Assembly (NCBI GenBank): GCA_011391285.1
Contig: JAABQU010000022.1
Location: forward strand, 1-49,042
Reading direction: 5' to 3'
Origin: Thiobacillus sp.
Lineage (GTDB): Bacteria > Pseudomonadota > Gammaproteobacteria > Burkholderiales > Thiobacillaceae
DNA length: 49,042 nucleotides
The notes beneath the pieces are model-generated. The model made no database searches, was not told the origin of the DNA, and was given only the letters and a program-made list of their open reading frames with translations. Position 1 is the first letter of the stretch. Every line of letters begins with the position of its first letter. The position numbers and the translations under genes are program-made. Positions 1-8,079 of the stretch are shown one piece after another.

Positions 1-620
1 GTCTGACGCTTGCGCTCGGCCTGCTGCTTCTCATCGGCCTGCCTCTGCATCTCGGCCTGACGCTTGCGCTCGATCTGTTGCTTTTCAACCGCCTGTTGCT
101 GCTGCATGTCAGTCTGACGCTTGCGCTCGGCCTGCTGCTTCTCATCGGCCTGCCTCTGCATCTCGGCCTGACGCTTGCGCTCGATCTGCTGCTTTTCAGC
201 CGCCTGCTGCTGCATGTCGGGCTGACGCTTCCGCTCGGCTTGTTGCTTCTCATCGGCCTGTTTCTGCATCTCGTTCTGGCGGCTGCGCTCGACCTGCTGC
301 TTTTCGGCCGCCTGCTGTTGCTGCATGTCGGTCTGGCGCTTGCTCTCGGCCTGTTGCTTCTCATCGGCCTGTTTCTGCATCTCGTTCTGGCGGCTGCGCT
401 CGACCTGCTGCTTTTCGGCCGCCTGCTGTTGCTGCATGTCGGTCTGGCGCTTGCGCTCGGCCTGTTGCTTCTCATCGGCCTGTTTCTGCATCTCGTTCTG
501 GCGGCTGCGCTCGACCTGCTGCTTTTCGGCCGCCTGCTGTTGCTGCATGTCGGTCTGACGCTTGCGCTCGGCCTGCTGCTTCTCGTCAGCCTGCTTCTGC
601 ATTTCGTTCTGACTCTTCTG
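1..620 (-). repeat. 111-bp in-frame tandem repeat (37 aa, Gln/Glu/Lys/Arg-rich)
   Basis: The landmark CATCGGCCTG (plus strand, or a close variant) recurs at 32, 143, 251, 362, 473 and 584, giving spacings of 111, 108, 111, 111 and 111 bases. The 108-base unit has lost one Gln codon. Each unit encodes a segment such as QADEKQQAERKRQ followed by an MQQQQAAEKQQ-type block, predicted as a highly charged helix or coiled coil. Copies differ by only a few bases, so the array is probably prone to gain or loss of units. Confidence 0.9.
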
Positions 621-2327
621 GTCTCTGTCCCGGCTGCGTTCGCCCGGCACGGGCTCAGACTCCTTCGCAGGTTCAACCGAGCGATCCAGCGGTTTCAACT
701 GGCCGGGCGCGGGTGTGTCAGGCTTGCCTCCCCCGCGGCGCGATCCCGCTGCCCGCGCATCCACTGCACCCGCTTGGTCACTGATCACGCGCACTTTCTG
801 TGCGGCGCTGTCGTCGCGACCCGGAGCGGGTTTGACGGCTTCGGCCGCCGGCGCCTGCCCGGGTGTTTTCTTCAGCTGCTGTTCGCGCACGACAAAGGGA
901 CGCTCTGCAGGCGGCGGGGCATTGCGCACGATGACTCGACGCTCGAACGCCTCGCGCGATGGACGCGCCTCAGCGGCCTTGCTCGCGCCGATGACGCTGC
1001 GCGCGCTCGGTGCGATCGGAGCAACACGGGTGATCTCGCCGCTGCTGACTGCCTTGCGGTCGAGACGGATCGCCGCCGGTCGTACCGGTTGCGCATTCAC
1101 GAACACGGTGCTGGGGACCGCTGTGACAGCCCCAGCAACCGAGCGGTTGACGTAGTTCATCTGACCGACATTGATGGTGCCGCTGGAATAGTTGTTGTAA
1201 ACGTTGGTGATGGTCGTGTTGTTGATCACCGTATTGTTCACGTTGACGCGGGTGAAATAGTCTCGACTGGCCTGATAGGACGGCACGTAGACTTCGCGCG
1301 GCCCAAGCGGAAACCAGCCGATCGGCGACCCGCCGCCGAGCGAGATCGATACGCTCCAGCCGCTGCCGCCGACGAAAGCGACCAGCGCAGGTGCATAGAC
1401 GGGGCGAACGTTGCGTGGACCGGGAATCCAGCCCCAGCGATTGGATACGTAGACCCAGCGTCCGTAATGCGAGGGCGCGAAGCCCCAGGGCGCATTGTCC
1501 ACCCAGGTCCAGCCCCACGGTTCCTGCCACACCCAATGACCATCCTGGTAGGGCGCCCAACCGGCGTCGACCCGGCTCGGGTACCACACGTTGCCGTAGC
1601 GGCTATCCGCGCGCCAGTTGCCATATTCGTCCAGATCCGCGTAGCCCACCACATCGTCGTCGACGTAGCGCAACGATGCGGACCGGGCCAGGCGCCGGTC
1701 GCGATCGAGACTGTAGCGATCGAAAGCATCTTCACGGGGCAAGCCGAACATCTCGTAATCGCGCAGATCGGTGTCGTAGAAGCGCACGGTATCGCCGGCC
1801 TGCAAGCGGAAGCTGGAGTTATCGCCATAGGCCTCGCCAGCGCCTTCCCATACCACGACGGTGGTGATTGCGTTGCGCCGGTCGACGTCGATTCGATAGC
1901 GTCCTGGACGATTGATGATGAACGCCAGTGTCGGGGTGGCGACCTCGAAGATCTGCCCGGGATACATGCGGCGTATGCTCAGGCTGAGCGTGCCTTGCGT
2001 CATCCTGACCTGCGCGATGCGATCGTTCAGGTCCAGAATCTCGACGCCGGTGTTCGACCCGAGCCGGACGGCGGCACTGCCCACCTGAAACTCCGCGCGC
2101 GCATCGCGATCGGTCCAGAGCCGATCACCCGGGATCAGCGGCCGATTGCGCACCACGTCGAACCACTCGTCCTCGCCCGCCGGCGAATAGCTCATCTCGC
2201 CCTGGATATTGGACAGGCGCGCCACGCGCTCCGGGGGATCGGCATAGGCGGCGCTTGCGACCGATACGGTGCAAAGCGAGAACAGCAGCAAGCCCGACAG
2301 GGCAATTGAGCGTAATGGATTTGACAT
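1..2327 (-). CDS. DUF6600/FecR-like exported protein with Gln-rich repeat tail (3' end cut off)
   Basis: An ATG at 2327 follows AAGGA at a good distance. The product begins with a signal peptide (MSNPLRSIALSGLLLFSLC, ending near an Ala-rich site), then a FecR-like stretch of about 150 residues (RVARLSNIQGEMSYSP, later ATPTLAFIINRPGRYRID). A Trp/Tyr/Gly-rich region around residues 230-330 (DGHWVWQEPWGWTWVD, WGFAPSHYGRWVYV) is typical of the proteins annotated DUF6600. After residue about 560 it turns into a Gln/Lys/Arg/Glu-rich tail made of 37-residue repeats that runs off the window. It is likely periplasmic or surface-exposed; no enzyme motif is visible. It follows the DUF3309 peptide on the same strand after a 185-base gap holding a hairpin. 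The stop codon is not in the window. The long open frame on the opposite strand is an artefact of the repeats. Confidence 0.8.
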   Translation of the reverse strand, partial: MSNPLRSIALSGLLLFSLCTVSVASAAYADPPERVARLSNIQGEMSYSPAGEDEWFDVVRNRPLIPGDRLWTDRDARAEFQVGSAAVRLGSNTGVEILDLNDRIAQVRMTQGTLSLSIRRMYPGQIFEVATPTLAFIINRPGRYRIDVDRRNAITTVVVWEGAGEAYGDNSSFRLQAGDTVRFYDTDLRDYEMFGLPREDAFDRYSLDRDRRLARSASLRYVDDDVVGYADLDEYGNWRADSRYGNVWYPSRVDAGWAPYQDGHWVWQEPWGWTWVDNAPWGFAPSHYGRWVYVSNRWGWIPGPRNVRPVYAPALVAFVGGSGWSVSISLGGGSPIGWFPLGPREVYVPSYQASRDYFTRVNVNNTVINNTTITNVYNNYSSGTINVGQMNYVNRSVAGAVTAVPSTVFVNAQPVRPAAIRLDRKAVSSGEITRVAPIAPSARSVIGASKAAEARPSREAFERRVIVRNAPPPAERPFVVREQQLKKTPGQAPAAEAVKPAPGRDDSAAQKVRVISDQAGAVDARAAGSRRGGGKPDTPAPGQLKPLDRSVEPAKESEPVPGERSRDRDQKSQNEMQKQADEKQQAERKRQTDMQQQQAAEKQQVERSRQNEMQKQADEKQQAERKRQTDMQQQQAAEKQQVERSRQNEMQKQADEKQQAESKRQTDMQQQQAAEKQQVERSRQNEMQKQADEKQQAERKRQPDMQQQAAEKQQIERKRQAEMQRQADEKQQAERKRQTDMQQQQAVEKQQIERKRQAEMQRQADEKQQAERKRQ

Positions 2328-2404
2328 GGGGTGTTCCTTGTTCAAAATATTTTCCCGCGCGACACACAACGACATGCCGACTCGGATGCCGTCGGGCACG
2401 TGAG

Positions 2405-2429
2405 TCGGCCGGCTGCAGCAGCCGGCCGA
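2405..2429. other. Strong hairpin between the DUF3309 and DUF6600 genes
   Basis: TCGGCCGGCT (2405-2414) and AGCCGGCCGA (2420-2429) form a perfect 10-bp stem with a 5-base loop. No T-run follows on either strand, so it is not a classical terminator. It may stabilise or separate the upstream transcript (DUF3309 and collagen-like genes) from the DUF6600 gene. The rest of 2328-2512 shows nothing recognisable. Confidence 0.5.
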
Positions 2430-2512
2430 TCTACCGATATCGGGACAGTAAGCCCGTCAACCGGGCATCCGTTCACGGCCACGTCAGCCAGACTGAAGCA
2501 CGCGACACTCCG

Positions 2513-2668
2513 TCACAGTCGTCCCGTCAACAGCAGCACGATCAGGATGATCACGATCAAAGCCAATCCACCACTGGGACCATAGCCCCAGTTCTTGCTA
2601 TGCGACCAGGTCGGAACAGCACCGACCAGCATCAGGATCAGAATGATCAACAGTAGGGTTCCCAACAT
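2513..2668 (-). CDS. DUF3309 family small membrane peptide
   Basis: This 51-residue frame begins MLGTLLLIILILMLVG and contains PTWSHSKNWGYGPSGG, followed by a second hydrophobic segment (LALIVIILIVLLL) and a short end, GRL. The two membrane segments joined by a Trp/Tyr/Gly loop match the small DUF3309 proteins common in proteobacteria, whose function is unknown. The start has an excellent ribosome-binding site (GAGGAG, 6 bases upstream). It starts 27 bases after the stop of the collagen-like lipoprotein gene on the same strand, so the two are probably cotranscribed. Confidence 0.85.
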   Translation of the reverse strand: MLGTLLLIILILMLVGAVPTWSHSKNWGYGPSGGLALIVIILIVLLLTGRL

Positions 2669-2695
2669 GACGCGCTCCTCGAATCGGTGAGTGGA

Positions 2696-2956
2696 TCAGT
2701 TCGTCGGCGCAGCGGCTTCGGCCGGCACCACGATCACGGTGGTGCCATCACCCGTCTTGCCGGTCGCTCCGGTCTCGCCCTGGACGCCCTCGTTGCCCTG
2801 ATATCCGGTGGCACCCTGGCTGCCGGTCTCGCCCTGCGGACCCGCAGGGCCGGGCACTGCAACGGGCGTAGCGGGCACATTGACCACGGTCGGGTTGTCG
2901 CAGGCGGCCAAGCTGAGTGTTGCGAGCAGTGCGGAGATCAATAGCGTATGGTTCAT
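2696..2956 (-). CDS. Collagen-like repeat lipoprotein
   Basis: This 86-residue protein has a lipoprotein signal (MNHTLLISALLATLSLAAC, lipobox L-A-A-C, lipidated Cys19). Residues about 36-70 are a run of roughly a dozen Gly-X-Y triplets (GPAGPQGETGSQGATG and on), the collagen pattern. A short hydrophobic tail (TTVIVVPAEAAAPTN) follows. It should be a lipid-anchored envelope protein that could form a short triple helix; the function is unknown. The ATG at 2956 was chosen because it places the signal peptide at the N-terminus; longer frames upstream lack one. The next gene downstream is the DUF3309 peptide, 27 bases away. Confidence 0.8.
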   Translation of the reverse strand: MNHTLLISALLATLSLAACDNPTVVNVPATPVAVPGPAGPQGETGSQGATGYQGNEGVQGETGATGKTGDGTTVIVVPAEAAAPTN

Positions 2957-3316
2957 GGTGCATCCTTTGAAAGTGGGAAATCCTGGCACGGATGGCATCA
3001 AGCCCTCCGCTGGCAAACCGGCTTGACATGAAATGTCATACCCGGAAGATCCGCAGCTTAGGCGGATGCTGCGCACAGTTCCGTGCGCTGGCGAACATAG
3101 ACCTAATCGAAGGCGCTGAATCATCAATGCTTCTGCGTGCGCTGGCGTACAGATTGGCTAGGAGCGTTCGCGTAGTCTGATCCAAGCAGTCAAGCATGGA
3201 CACAAGGTCAGCCTGCGGCAGAGCCTGCGCATAGAGCTGCCCCCCCACGGCGACGTCCCGATCTGCGGCAACGCCCTCACGCCATATATAAGACTAATCA
3301 CCACAGGAGCTTCAAC
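2957..3316. promoter_or_regulatory. Divergent intergenic region with an inverted repeat
   Basis: This 360-base stretch separates the collagen-like lipoprotein gene (minus) from the secreted protein gene (plus). TGACAT-GAA-ATGTCA at 3024-3038 is a perfect 6-bp inverted repeat with a 3-base spacer, 68 bases upstream of the minus-strand start, which suits an operator. TATATAAGAC near 3286 and AGGAGC just before 3317 could be the -10 region and ribosome-binding site of the plus-strand gene. I find no credible gene inside. Confidence 0.4.
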
Positions 3317-3751
3317 ATGAAACGCTTACTCTTTGCAGCCGCACTGGCTGTCACGACCCTTCCGGCACTCGCGACCGACGTCGGGGTGTCCATCAGCATC
3401 GGCCAACCCGGTTTCTACGGCCAGATCGACATTGGCGGCTACCCGCCGCCACAAATGATCTACAGTGCGCCGCGCGTCATGTATCAGTCAGCCATGTACC
3501 GCCCGCCGATCTACATGAACGTCCCCCCGGGCCATGCCAAAGACTGGCGCAAACACTGCCGCCATTACAACGCCTGCGGTGAACGCGTCTACTTCGTGCA
3601 GAACAACTGGTATGAGCGCGAGTATGTCTCGCATTACCAGAAACAACAGGGCGGGCGCCGGGATAACCACCGGGACGATGATCGCGGCAAGCAGAAAGGC
3701 AACCACGGCAACGATCGCGGTAATGACCAGGGCAAGGGTCGTGGCCACTAA
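3317..3751 (+). CDS. Secreted protein with a charged Gly/Asp/Arg tail, unknown function
   Basis: This 144-residue protein begins with a clear signal peptide (MKRLLFAAALAVTTLPALA, cleavage after ALA). The mature part starts with Val/Ile/Gly-rich sequence (VGVSISIGQPGFYGQIDIGG), goes on through a Pro/Tyr-rich section (YPPPQMIYSAP, MYRPPIYMNVPPGHAKDW), has a two-Cys segment (HCRHYNACGERVYFV) and ends in about 35 mostly charged residues (RRDNHRDDDRGKQKGNHG). It resembles small hypothetical exported proteins of betaproteobacteria. It has AGGAGC before the ATG. No enzyme motif is seen; a periplasmic or envelope role is inferred from the signal peptide only. Confidence 0.75.
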   Translation: MKRLLFAAALAVTTLPALATDVGVSISIGQPGFYGQIDIGGYPPPQMIYSAPRVMYQSAMYRPPIYMNVPPGHAKDWRKHCRHYNACGERVYFVQNNWYEREYVSHYQKQQGGRRDNHRDDDRGKQKGNHGNDRGNDQGKGRGH

Positions 3752-3811
3752 GGCAAAGTCGTCACCGTGACTACGACTCAACCCTCGACCATGACGCGAG
3801 GGGGCACCTCC

Positions 3812-6292
3812 ATGAGCGCTGCCCCCACCACCGTTCTGCTCGTCGAAGACGATCCCGCCGATGCCCGGCTGATCCAGGATGCACTGGCAGGCACCGGAAA
3901 CAGCCCGTTTCGGGTTGAATGGGTCCGACATCTCTCCGATGCGCTCGAACGGCTTGCGGGTGAAGGTTTCGAGGTGATCCTGCTCGATCTGTCGCTGCCC
4001 GACAGCAAGGGTCTCGACGCGTTCGATCAGGTGTTCCAGGCTGCACCCGACTCCCTGATCCTGGTCCTCAGCGGATTGACGGATGAAGACACCGCACTCC
4101 AGGCTATGGAACGCGGCGCCCATGACTATTTCTCCAAGGGCCACGTCGACGCCCACTGGCTGCCGCGCGCCCTGCGCTACGTCATCGATCGCAAGACTGC
4201 CCGCGGCGCGCTGCAGAACAGCGAGGCACGCTTCCGCGCAATGAGCGACGCCTCGCCACTGGGCATTTTCGTTTCCGATGCTGCCGGCAGCTGCATCTAT
4301 ACCAACGCCGCCTATCACACGATATCGGGGCTGACGCTGGAACAGACGTTGGGCACGAACTGGAGCATGGCGATCCACCCGGAGGATCGCGAGCGCGTCC
4401 TGGCCGAGTGGCGCGTCGCCGCGCGGGACCAGGCGCCCTTCCAGACGGAGTTCCGTTTCCTGCAGGAGGACGAGAGCATCGTCTGGACACGCGTCAACAG
4501 CGCCGCCATGCTCGATGGCAAGAGATCGTTCGGCCTGGTGCAGACGGTCGAGGACGTCAGCGAGCGCAAATCGGCTGAATTCGTATTGCGGGTCGCGGAA
4601 GAGGCCTTGTTCATGGAAAAGGAGCGTGCCCAGGTCACGCTCAACTCCATCGGCGACGCCGTGCTGACCACCGATCTTCTGGGCAACGTGAGCTATCTGA
4701 ATCTGGTGGCCGAGGCGATGACCGGCTGGTCCAGCGAGGAGGCGCAGGGCCGGCCGATTGCCGAGGTATTTACCATCCTTGATGGCACGACCCGCCTGCC
4801 CGCCGCGAATCCGATGCTGCGCGCCATCGCGGAGGACCGGGCAGTGGGGCTGGCCAAGGATAGTGTGCTGATCCGCCGCGACGGGTTGGAGTTGGCGATC
4901 GAGGATTCCGCCGCCCCCATCCACAACCGGGACGGCCGGGTTACCGGCGCGGTGATCGTCTTCCATGACGTCAGCGAATCGCGAGCCATGGCGCTGGAGA
5001 TGGCCCATCTGGCCCAGCATGATTTTCTTACCAGCCTGCCCAATCGACTTCTGCTGTCGGAACGTATGGTCCACGCGATCAGCCTGGCCAAGCGGCACCA
5101 GCAGCAGGTCGGTCTGTTGTTCCTCGACCTCGATAATTTCAAGCACATCAACGACTCGCTGGGGCATGCGATCGGCGACCAGCTGCTGCAGTCGGTTGCA
5201 CGCCGCCTGGTGGAGTGCGTGCGCACCACCGACACCGTTTGCCGCCAGGGTGGTGACGAGTTCGTGATCCTGCTGGCCGAAATCGGGCAGCCGCAGGATG
5301 CGGCCCACGTAGCGGAAACCTTGCGTGCCGCGCTCGACATGCCGCATCTGATCGACGGACACGAACTCCATATCAGCCTGAGCATTGGCATCAGCCTCTT
5401 TCCGGATGACGGCGCCGACGTGGACACCTTGATGCAGAACGCAGACACCGCGATGTATCACGCCAAGGCAAGCGGCCGCAACAACTACCAGTTTTTCAAA
5501 CCCGACATGAACACCCGCGCGGTCCGCCGCCTGTTCGTCGAGAAAAGCCTGCGCCGCGCCCTGAAGCAGGGTGAGTTTCTGCTGCATTACCAGCCGAAGA
5601 TCGATCTTGCATCCGGTGCGATGACCGGTGCCGAGGCCCTCATCCGCTGGCAGGATCCGGATCTCGGACTTGTCTATCCGGCGCAGTTCGTGCCGATCGC
5701 GGAAGAAAACGGCCTCATCGTGCCGGTCGGCCGCTGGGTGCTGCGCGAGGCCTGCAGGCAGGTTCAGGCCTGGCTGGATGCGGGCCTGCGCGCCGTGCCC
5801 GTATCGGTCAACATTTCCGCGGTGGAGTTCAGGCACGAAGGCTTTCTGGCAGGCGTTGCCCAGATTCTGAAGGAGACCGGGCTGGCGCCGCGCTATCTCG
5901 AACTGGAAATGACCGAAAGCATCCTCATGCGCAACGGCGAGTCCTCGGCATTGGCCCTGGAGGCACTTCAGGCCATGGGCGTCCAGCTTGCCATCGATGA
6001 TTTCGGCACCGGCTATTCGAGCCTGAGCTATCTGAAACGCTTCCCGATCGACACCCTGAAAATCGACCAGTCATTTGTACGCGACATCGTCACTGACACA
6101 GACGATGCCAACATCGTGGCCGCAGTAATCGGAATGGGGAAAAGCCTCAAGCAACGCGTCATAGCCGAGGGCGTGGAAACGCACGCGCAGCTCGCATTCC
6201 TGCGGGCACGGCATTGCGACGAGGGGCAAGGCTTCCACTTCAGCCACCCGGTATCCGCCGAGGACTTCGCGCACTTGCTTGTTCTGGAATGA
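3812..6292 (+). CDS. Response regulator with PAS-PAS-GGDEF-EAL domains (cyclic-di-GMP turnover)
   Basis: The 826-residue product has an N-terminal receiver domain (TTVLLVEDDPADARLI; phospho-acceptor Asp59 in ILLDLSLPDS), two PAS domains at about 140-265 and 280-395, a GGDEF domain with an intact GGDEF at 480-484, and an EAL domain with EAL at 608-610 and DDFGTGYSSLSYL starting at 729. Both catalytic motifs look complete, so it could make or break cyclic-di-GMP; which activity dominates cannot be read from sequence. No membrane segment is seen, so it is cytoplasmic and needs a separate histidine kinase, not obviously nearby. I chose the ATG at 3812 because GAGGGGG lies 8 bases upstream and it sits just before the receiver domain; an in-frame GTG at 3767 or ATG at 3791 would add up to 15 residues. 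Confidence 0.93.
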   Translation: MSAAPTTVLLVEDDPADARLIQDALAGTGNSPFRVEWVRHLSDALERLAGEGFEVILLDLSLPDSKGLDAFDQVFQAAPDSLILVLSGLTDEDTALQAMERGAHDYFSKGHVDAHWLPRALRYVIDRKTARGALQNSEARFRAMSDASPLGIFVSDAAGSCIYTNAAYHTISGLTLEQTLGTNWSMAIHPEDRERVLAEWRVAARDQAPFQTEFRFLQEDESIVWTRVNSAAMLDGKRSFGLVQTVEDVSERKSAEFVLRVAEEALFMEKERAQVTLNSIGDAVLTTDLLGNVSYLNLVAEAMTGWSSEEAQGRPIAEVFTILDGTTRLPAANPMLRAIAEDRAVGLAKDSVLIRRDGLELAIEDSAAPIHNRDGRVTGAVIVFHDVSESRAMALEMAHLAQHDFLTSLPNRLLLSERMVHAISLAKRHQQQVGLLFLDLDNFKHINDSLGHAIGDQLLQSVARRLVECVRTTDTVCRQGGDEFVILLAEIGQPQDAAHVAETLRAALDMPHLIDGHELHISLSIGISLFPDDGADVDTLMQNADTAMYHAKASGRNNYQFFKPDMNTRAVRRLFVEKSLRRALKQGEFLLHYQPKIDLASGAMTGAEALIRWQDPDLGLVYPAQFVPIAEENGLIVPVGRWVLREACRQVQAWLDAGLRAVPVSVNISAVEFRHEGFLAGVAQILKETGLAPRYLELEMTESILMRNGESSALALEALQAMGVQLAIDDFGTGYSSLSYLKRFPIDTLKIDQSFVRDIVTDTDDANIVAAVIGMGKSLKQRVIAEGVETHAQLAFLRARHCDEGQGFHFSHPVSAEDFAHLLVLE

Positions 6293-6368
6293 CGCGCTGG
6301 CCAGCGGAGACAACCCAAATATCACTATGTGCGCCACCGTACCGACCCGACTTGCCAGTTCCGTTATG

Positions 6369-6385
6369 CTGAACTTGAGGTTCAG
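6369..6385. promoter_or_regulatory. Inverted repeat upstream of the first BON gene
   Basis: CTGAAC-TTGAG-GTTCAG is a perfect 6-bp inverted repeat with a 5-base spacer, about 100 bases before the BON gene start. Its place in the only promoter region between the GGDEF-EAL gene and the BON gene suits an operator; the regulator is unknown. Confidence 0.35.
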
Positions 6386-6486
6386 TCACAGCGAGTGAAC
6401 GTGGCCTATTGGGCTTGGTTGCTTTGGCTTGTCGATATGAATCCCGAATCCAAGCGCCCCCATTTCACTTACCTATGGAGTTAACC

Positions 6487-6801
6487 ATGAACAAATTCAG
6501 CAAATCCCTTACCGCCCTTTTCCTGGCCGTTACGCTGGGGGCTGCCGTCGGATGCGCCTCGACCTCCACCCAAGAGGGCACCGGCGAGTATGTCGACGAC
6601 TCCGTCATCACCACCAAGGTGAAGGCCGCGATCTTCAACGAACCGACCCTGAAATCGGCCGAGATCAACGTCGAGACCTTCAAGGGCGTGGTTCAGCTGA
6701 GCGGCTTCGTCAATTCCCAGGCCGACATCAACAAGGCGGTCGAAGTGACGCGCAGCGTCAAGGGTGTGACCTCCGTCAAGAACAACATGCGTCTCAAGTG
6801 A
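6487..6801 (+). CDS. BON-domain lipoprotein (OsmY-like), copy 1
   Basis: This 104-residue protein has a lipoprotein signal (MNKFSKSLTALFLAVTLGA, lipobox V-G-C at about residues 21-23) and a single BON domain (DDSVITTKVKAAIF, INVETFKGVVQLSGFV, ending VKGVTSVKNNMRLK). BON domains are periplasmic modules thought to bind phospholipid or help keep the envelope intact under osmotic stress. A paralog of the same length sits at 9901-10215 on the other strand and shares most of the BON core. The ATG at 6487 was chosen because it yields the signal peptide; GGAG lies upstream. Confidence 0.9.
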   Translation: MNKFSKSLTALFLAVTLGAAVGCASTSTQEGTGEYVDDSVITTKVKAAIFNEPTLKSAEINVETFKGVVQLSGFVNSQADINKAVEVTRSVKGVTSVKNNMRLK

Positions 6802-7057
6802 TCGATCGCTGATCACGCGCCGCCGCCGGATGCATCATCCGGCGGCGGCTGTTCCATTCTGCCCCCCTCGCCCCCCGGGGGCATATCGCCTAGCCGAATG
6901 TTCCACCCCATTCCTCTCCACCCCCCAAATCTGACCGGGTTGAGCAAAAATGTCCCAAGCCGTGCCATTGCAATGGGTTCAGGAGTGACTAGATTTAGTA
7001 ATGAATGATGGCTTTATTTAGCCAGGCCATTTCCCAACAACGAAAGGAAGAATATCC

Positions 7058-7390
7058 ATGAACACGAATTTATCGACCGAATCCAATCCGGCAGACGTTA
7101 CAAAAGAGCAATTGATCCAGGATTTCAAGGTCGTGGTTGCCGATGCGGAAGCCCTGCTGAAAGCCACGGCCGGCCAGGGTGGCGAGGTCATGGCGTCAAC
7201 GCGCGCGAAGGTGCTTGAGTCGCTCGCGACTGCAAAAGCCAAAATGGCTGATGCCGAGCAGGCGCTATTGATCAAAACCAAGGCCGCCGCCAAGGCGACA
7301 GATGAATACGTCCATGGCCATCCGTGGCAGGCCATTGGCATTGCTGCAAGCGTTGGCGTGGTTGTCGGCCTGCTTATCGGACGGCGTTAA
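7058..7390 (+). CDS. DUF883 family protein (ElaB/YqjD/YgaM type)
   Basis: This 110-residue protein is mainly Ala/Lys/Glu-rich helix (LIQDFKVVVADAEALL, ESLATAKAKMADAEQALL) and ends in one C-terminal membrane segment (AIGIAASVGVVVGLLIGRR), the pattern of the ElaB/YqjD inner-membrane proteins that have been reported to associate with ribosomes in stationary phase. The motif YVHGHPWQAIGIAA is characteristic. AAAGGAAG precedes the ATG. It heads a three-gene set (DUF883-yqjE-yqjK) like the E. coli yqjD-yqjE-yqjK order, so general stress or stationary-phase control is likely. The 256-base gap before it holds a perfect palindrome, CCATTGCAATGG, at 6965-6976. Confidence 0.92.
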   Translation: MNTNLSTESNPADVTKEQLIQDFKVVVADAEALLKATAGQGGEVMASTRAKVLESLATAKAKMADAEQALLIKTKAAAKATDEYVHGHPWQAIGIAASVGVVVGLLIGRR

Positions 7391-7397
7391 TCCGACG

Positions 7398-7790
7398 ATG
7401 GCGGAGGAATCGCAGGCCGCGTCGGGGGGGTTGTTTGACTCCCTGAAAAATCTGTCCGTTAGCCTGGTCGGTATTTTTCACACGCGTCTCGAGCTTTTGT
7501 CCAATGACATCGCCGAGGAGCGTGAGCATCTGATCACGCTGCTGGTGCTGGTGCAGCTTGCGCTGTTTTTCCTGGGCGTGGGGGTGGTGCTGTTGGCACT
7601 GCTGGTTGTGGTCGCATTCTGGGAGACGCACCGACTCTTGGCGTTGGCTGGCGTGACCGGGCTTTTCTTGCTGGCCAGCGCCGGAGTGGCGTGGCTTGCC
7701 CTGCACAAGACCCGAACCCGCCCGCGGCTATTCGAAGCCAGTCTGACGGAATTGTCCAAGGACCGACAGCACCTGACCTCCGGATCATGA
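7398..7790 (+). CDS. YqjE family membrane protein (DUF1469, holin superfamily III)
   Basis: The 130-residue product has an N-terminal amphipathic part (LFDSLKNLSVSLVGIFHTRL, then ELLSNDIAEEREHL) and two membrane segments (about 47-72 and 80-103), followed by a basic cytoplasmic tail. The RLELLSNDIAEE motif is typical of YqjE/DUF1469 proteins. It starts 7 bases after the DUF883 gene and its stop overlaps the start of yqjK (ATGA), so the three genes form one operon. The molecular role is unknown; despite the holin label there is no phage context here. Confidence 0.88.
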   Translation: MAEESQAASGGLFDSLKNLSVSLVGIFHTRLELLSNDIAEEREHLITLLVLVQLALFFLGVGVVLLALLVVVAFWETHRLLALAGVTGLFLLASAGVAWLALHKTRTRPRLFEASLTELSKDRQHLTSGS

Positions 7791-8065
7791 ACCGAAAACT
7801 GACCCAGCTGGCCGAGCGCCGCAAGCTACTGATTGCGCAAGCCGAGGCCCAGCGAGCCTTGCTGACATACAACCTGGCGCCGTGGCGTGAGCGGCTGAGC
7901 CTGGCAGACCGGGGAATCGCGGCGGTTCGCTACGTCAGAAGCCACCCCGCTTTGATTTTGGGCGTCGCGCTGCTCATAGCTGCCTTGCGCCCACGGCGCG
8001 CCGGCACTTGGCTACAGCGTGGTTTGCTCGCCTGGCAGATCGGACGCCGGCTGCGCAGCCGCTGA
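7787..8065 (+). CDS. YqjK-like family protein
   Basis: This 92-residue basic protein starts MNRKLTQLAERRKLLIAQAE, the usual YqjK beginning, and has one membrane segment (SHPALILGVALLIAAL) before an Arg-rich end. Its ATG overlaps the yqjE stop codon (ATGA), which points to translational coupling. It is the third member of the stress operon with DUF883 and YqjE, conserved in order in enterobacteria too. Function is unknown; it probably sits in the inner membrane with YqjE. Confidence 0.83.
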   Translation: MNRKLTQLAERRKLLIAQAEAQRALLTYNLAPWRERLSLADRGIAAVRYVRSHPALILGVALLIAALRPRRAGTWLQRGLLAWQIGRRLRSR

Positions 8066-8079
8066 GCCGCCTGCTCAAG

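Noticed and set aside
1..620. Tandem repeats considered as a CRISPR array
   Set aside because: The units are 111 bases long with no unique spacers and are in frame with a gene.
78..2309. A 743-codon open frame on the plus strand, Leu-rich at first
   Set aside because: It is the complement of the DUF6600 gene. The Leu-rich start is only the reverse reading of Gln/Glu/Lys codons in the repeats, and the minus frame has a signal peptide and known domain motifs.
3488..5836. A 782-codon open frame on the minus strand
   Set aside because: It lies fully opposite the REC-PAS-GGDEF-EAL gene, which has all expected motifs; antisense frames this long are common at high GC.
7398..7790. Phage holin, hence a prophage remnant
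   Set aside because: The label comes from a superfamily name; the gene sits in a DUF883-yqjE-yqjK operon and no phage gene is near.
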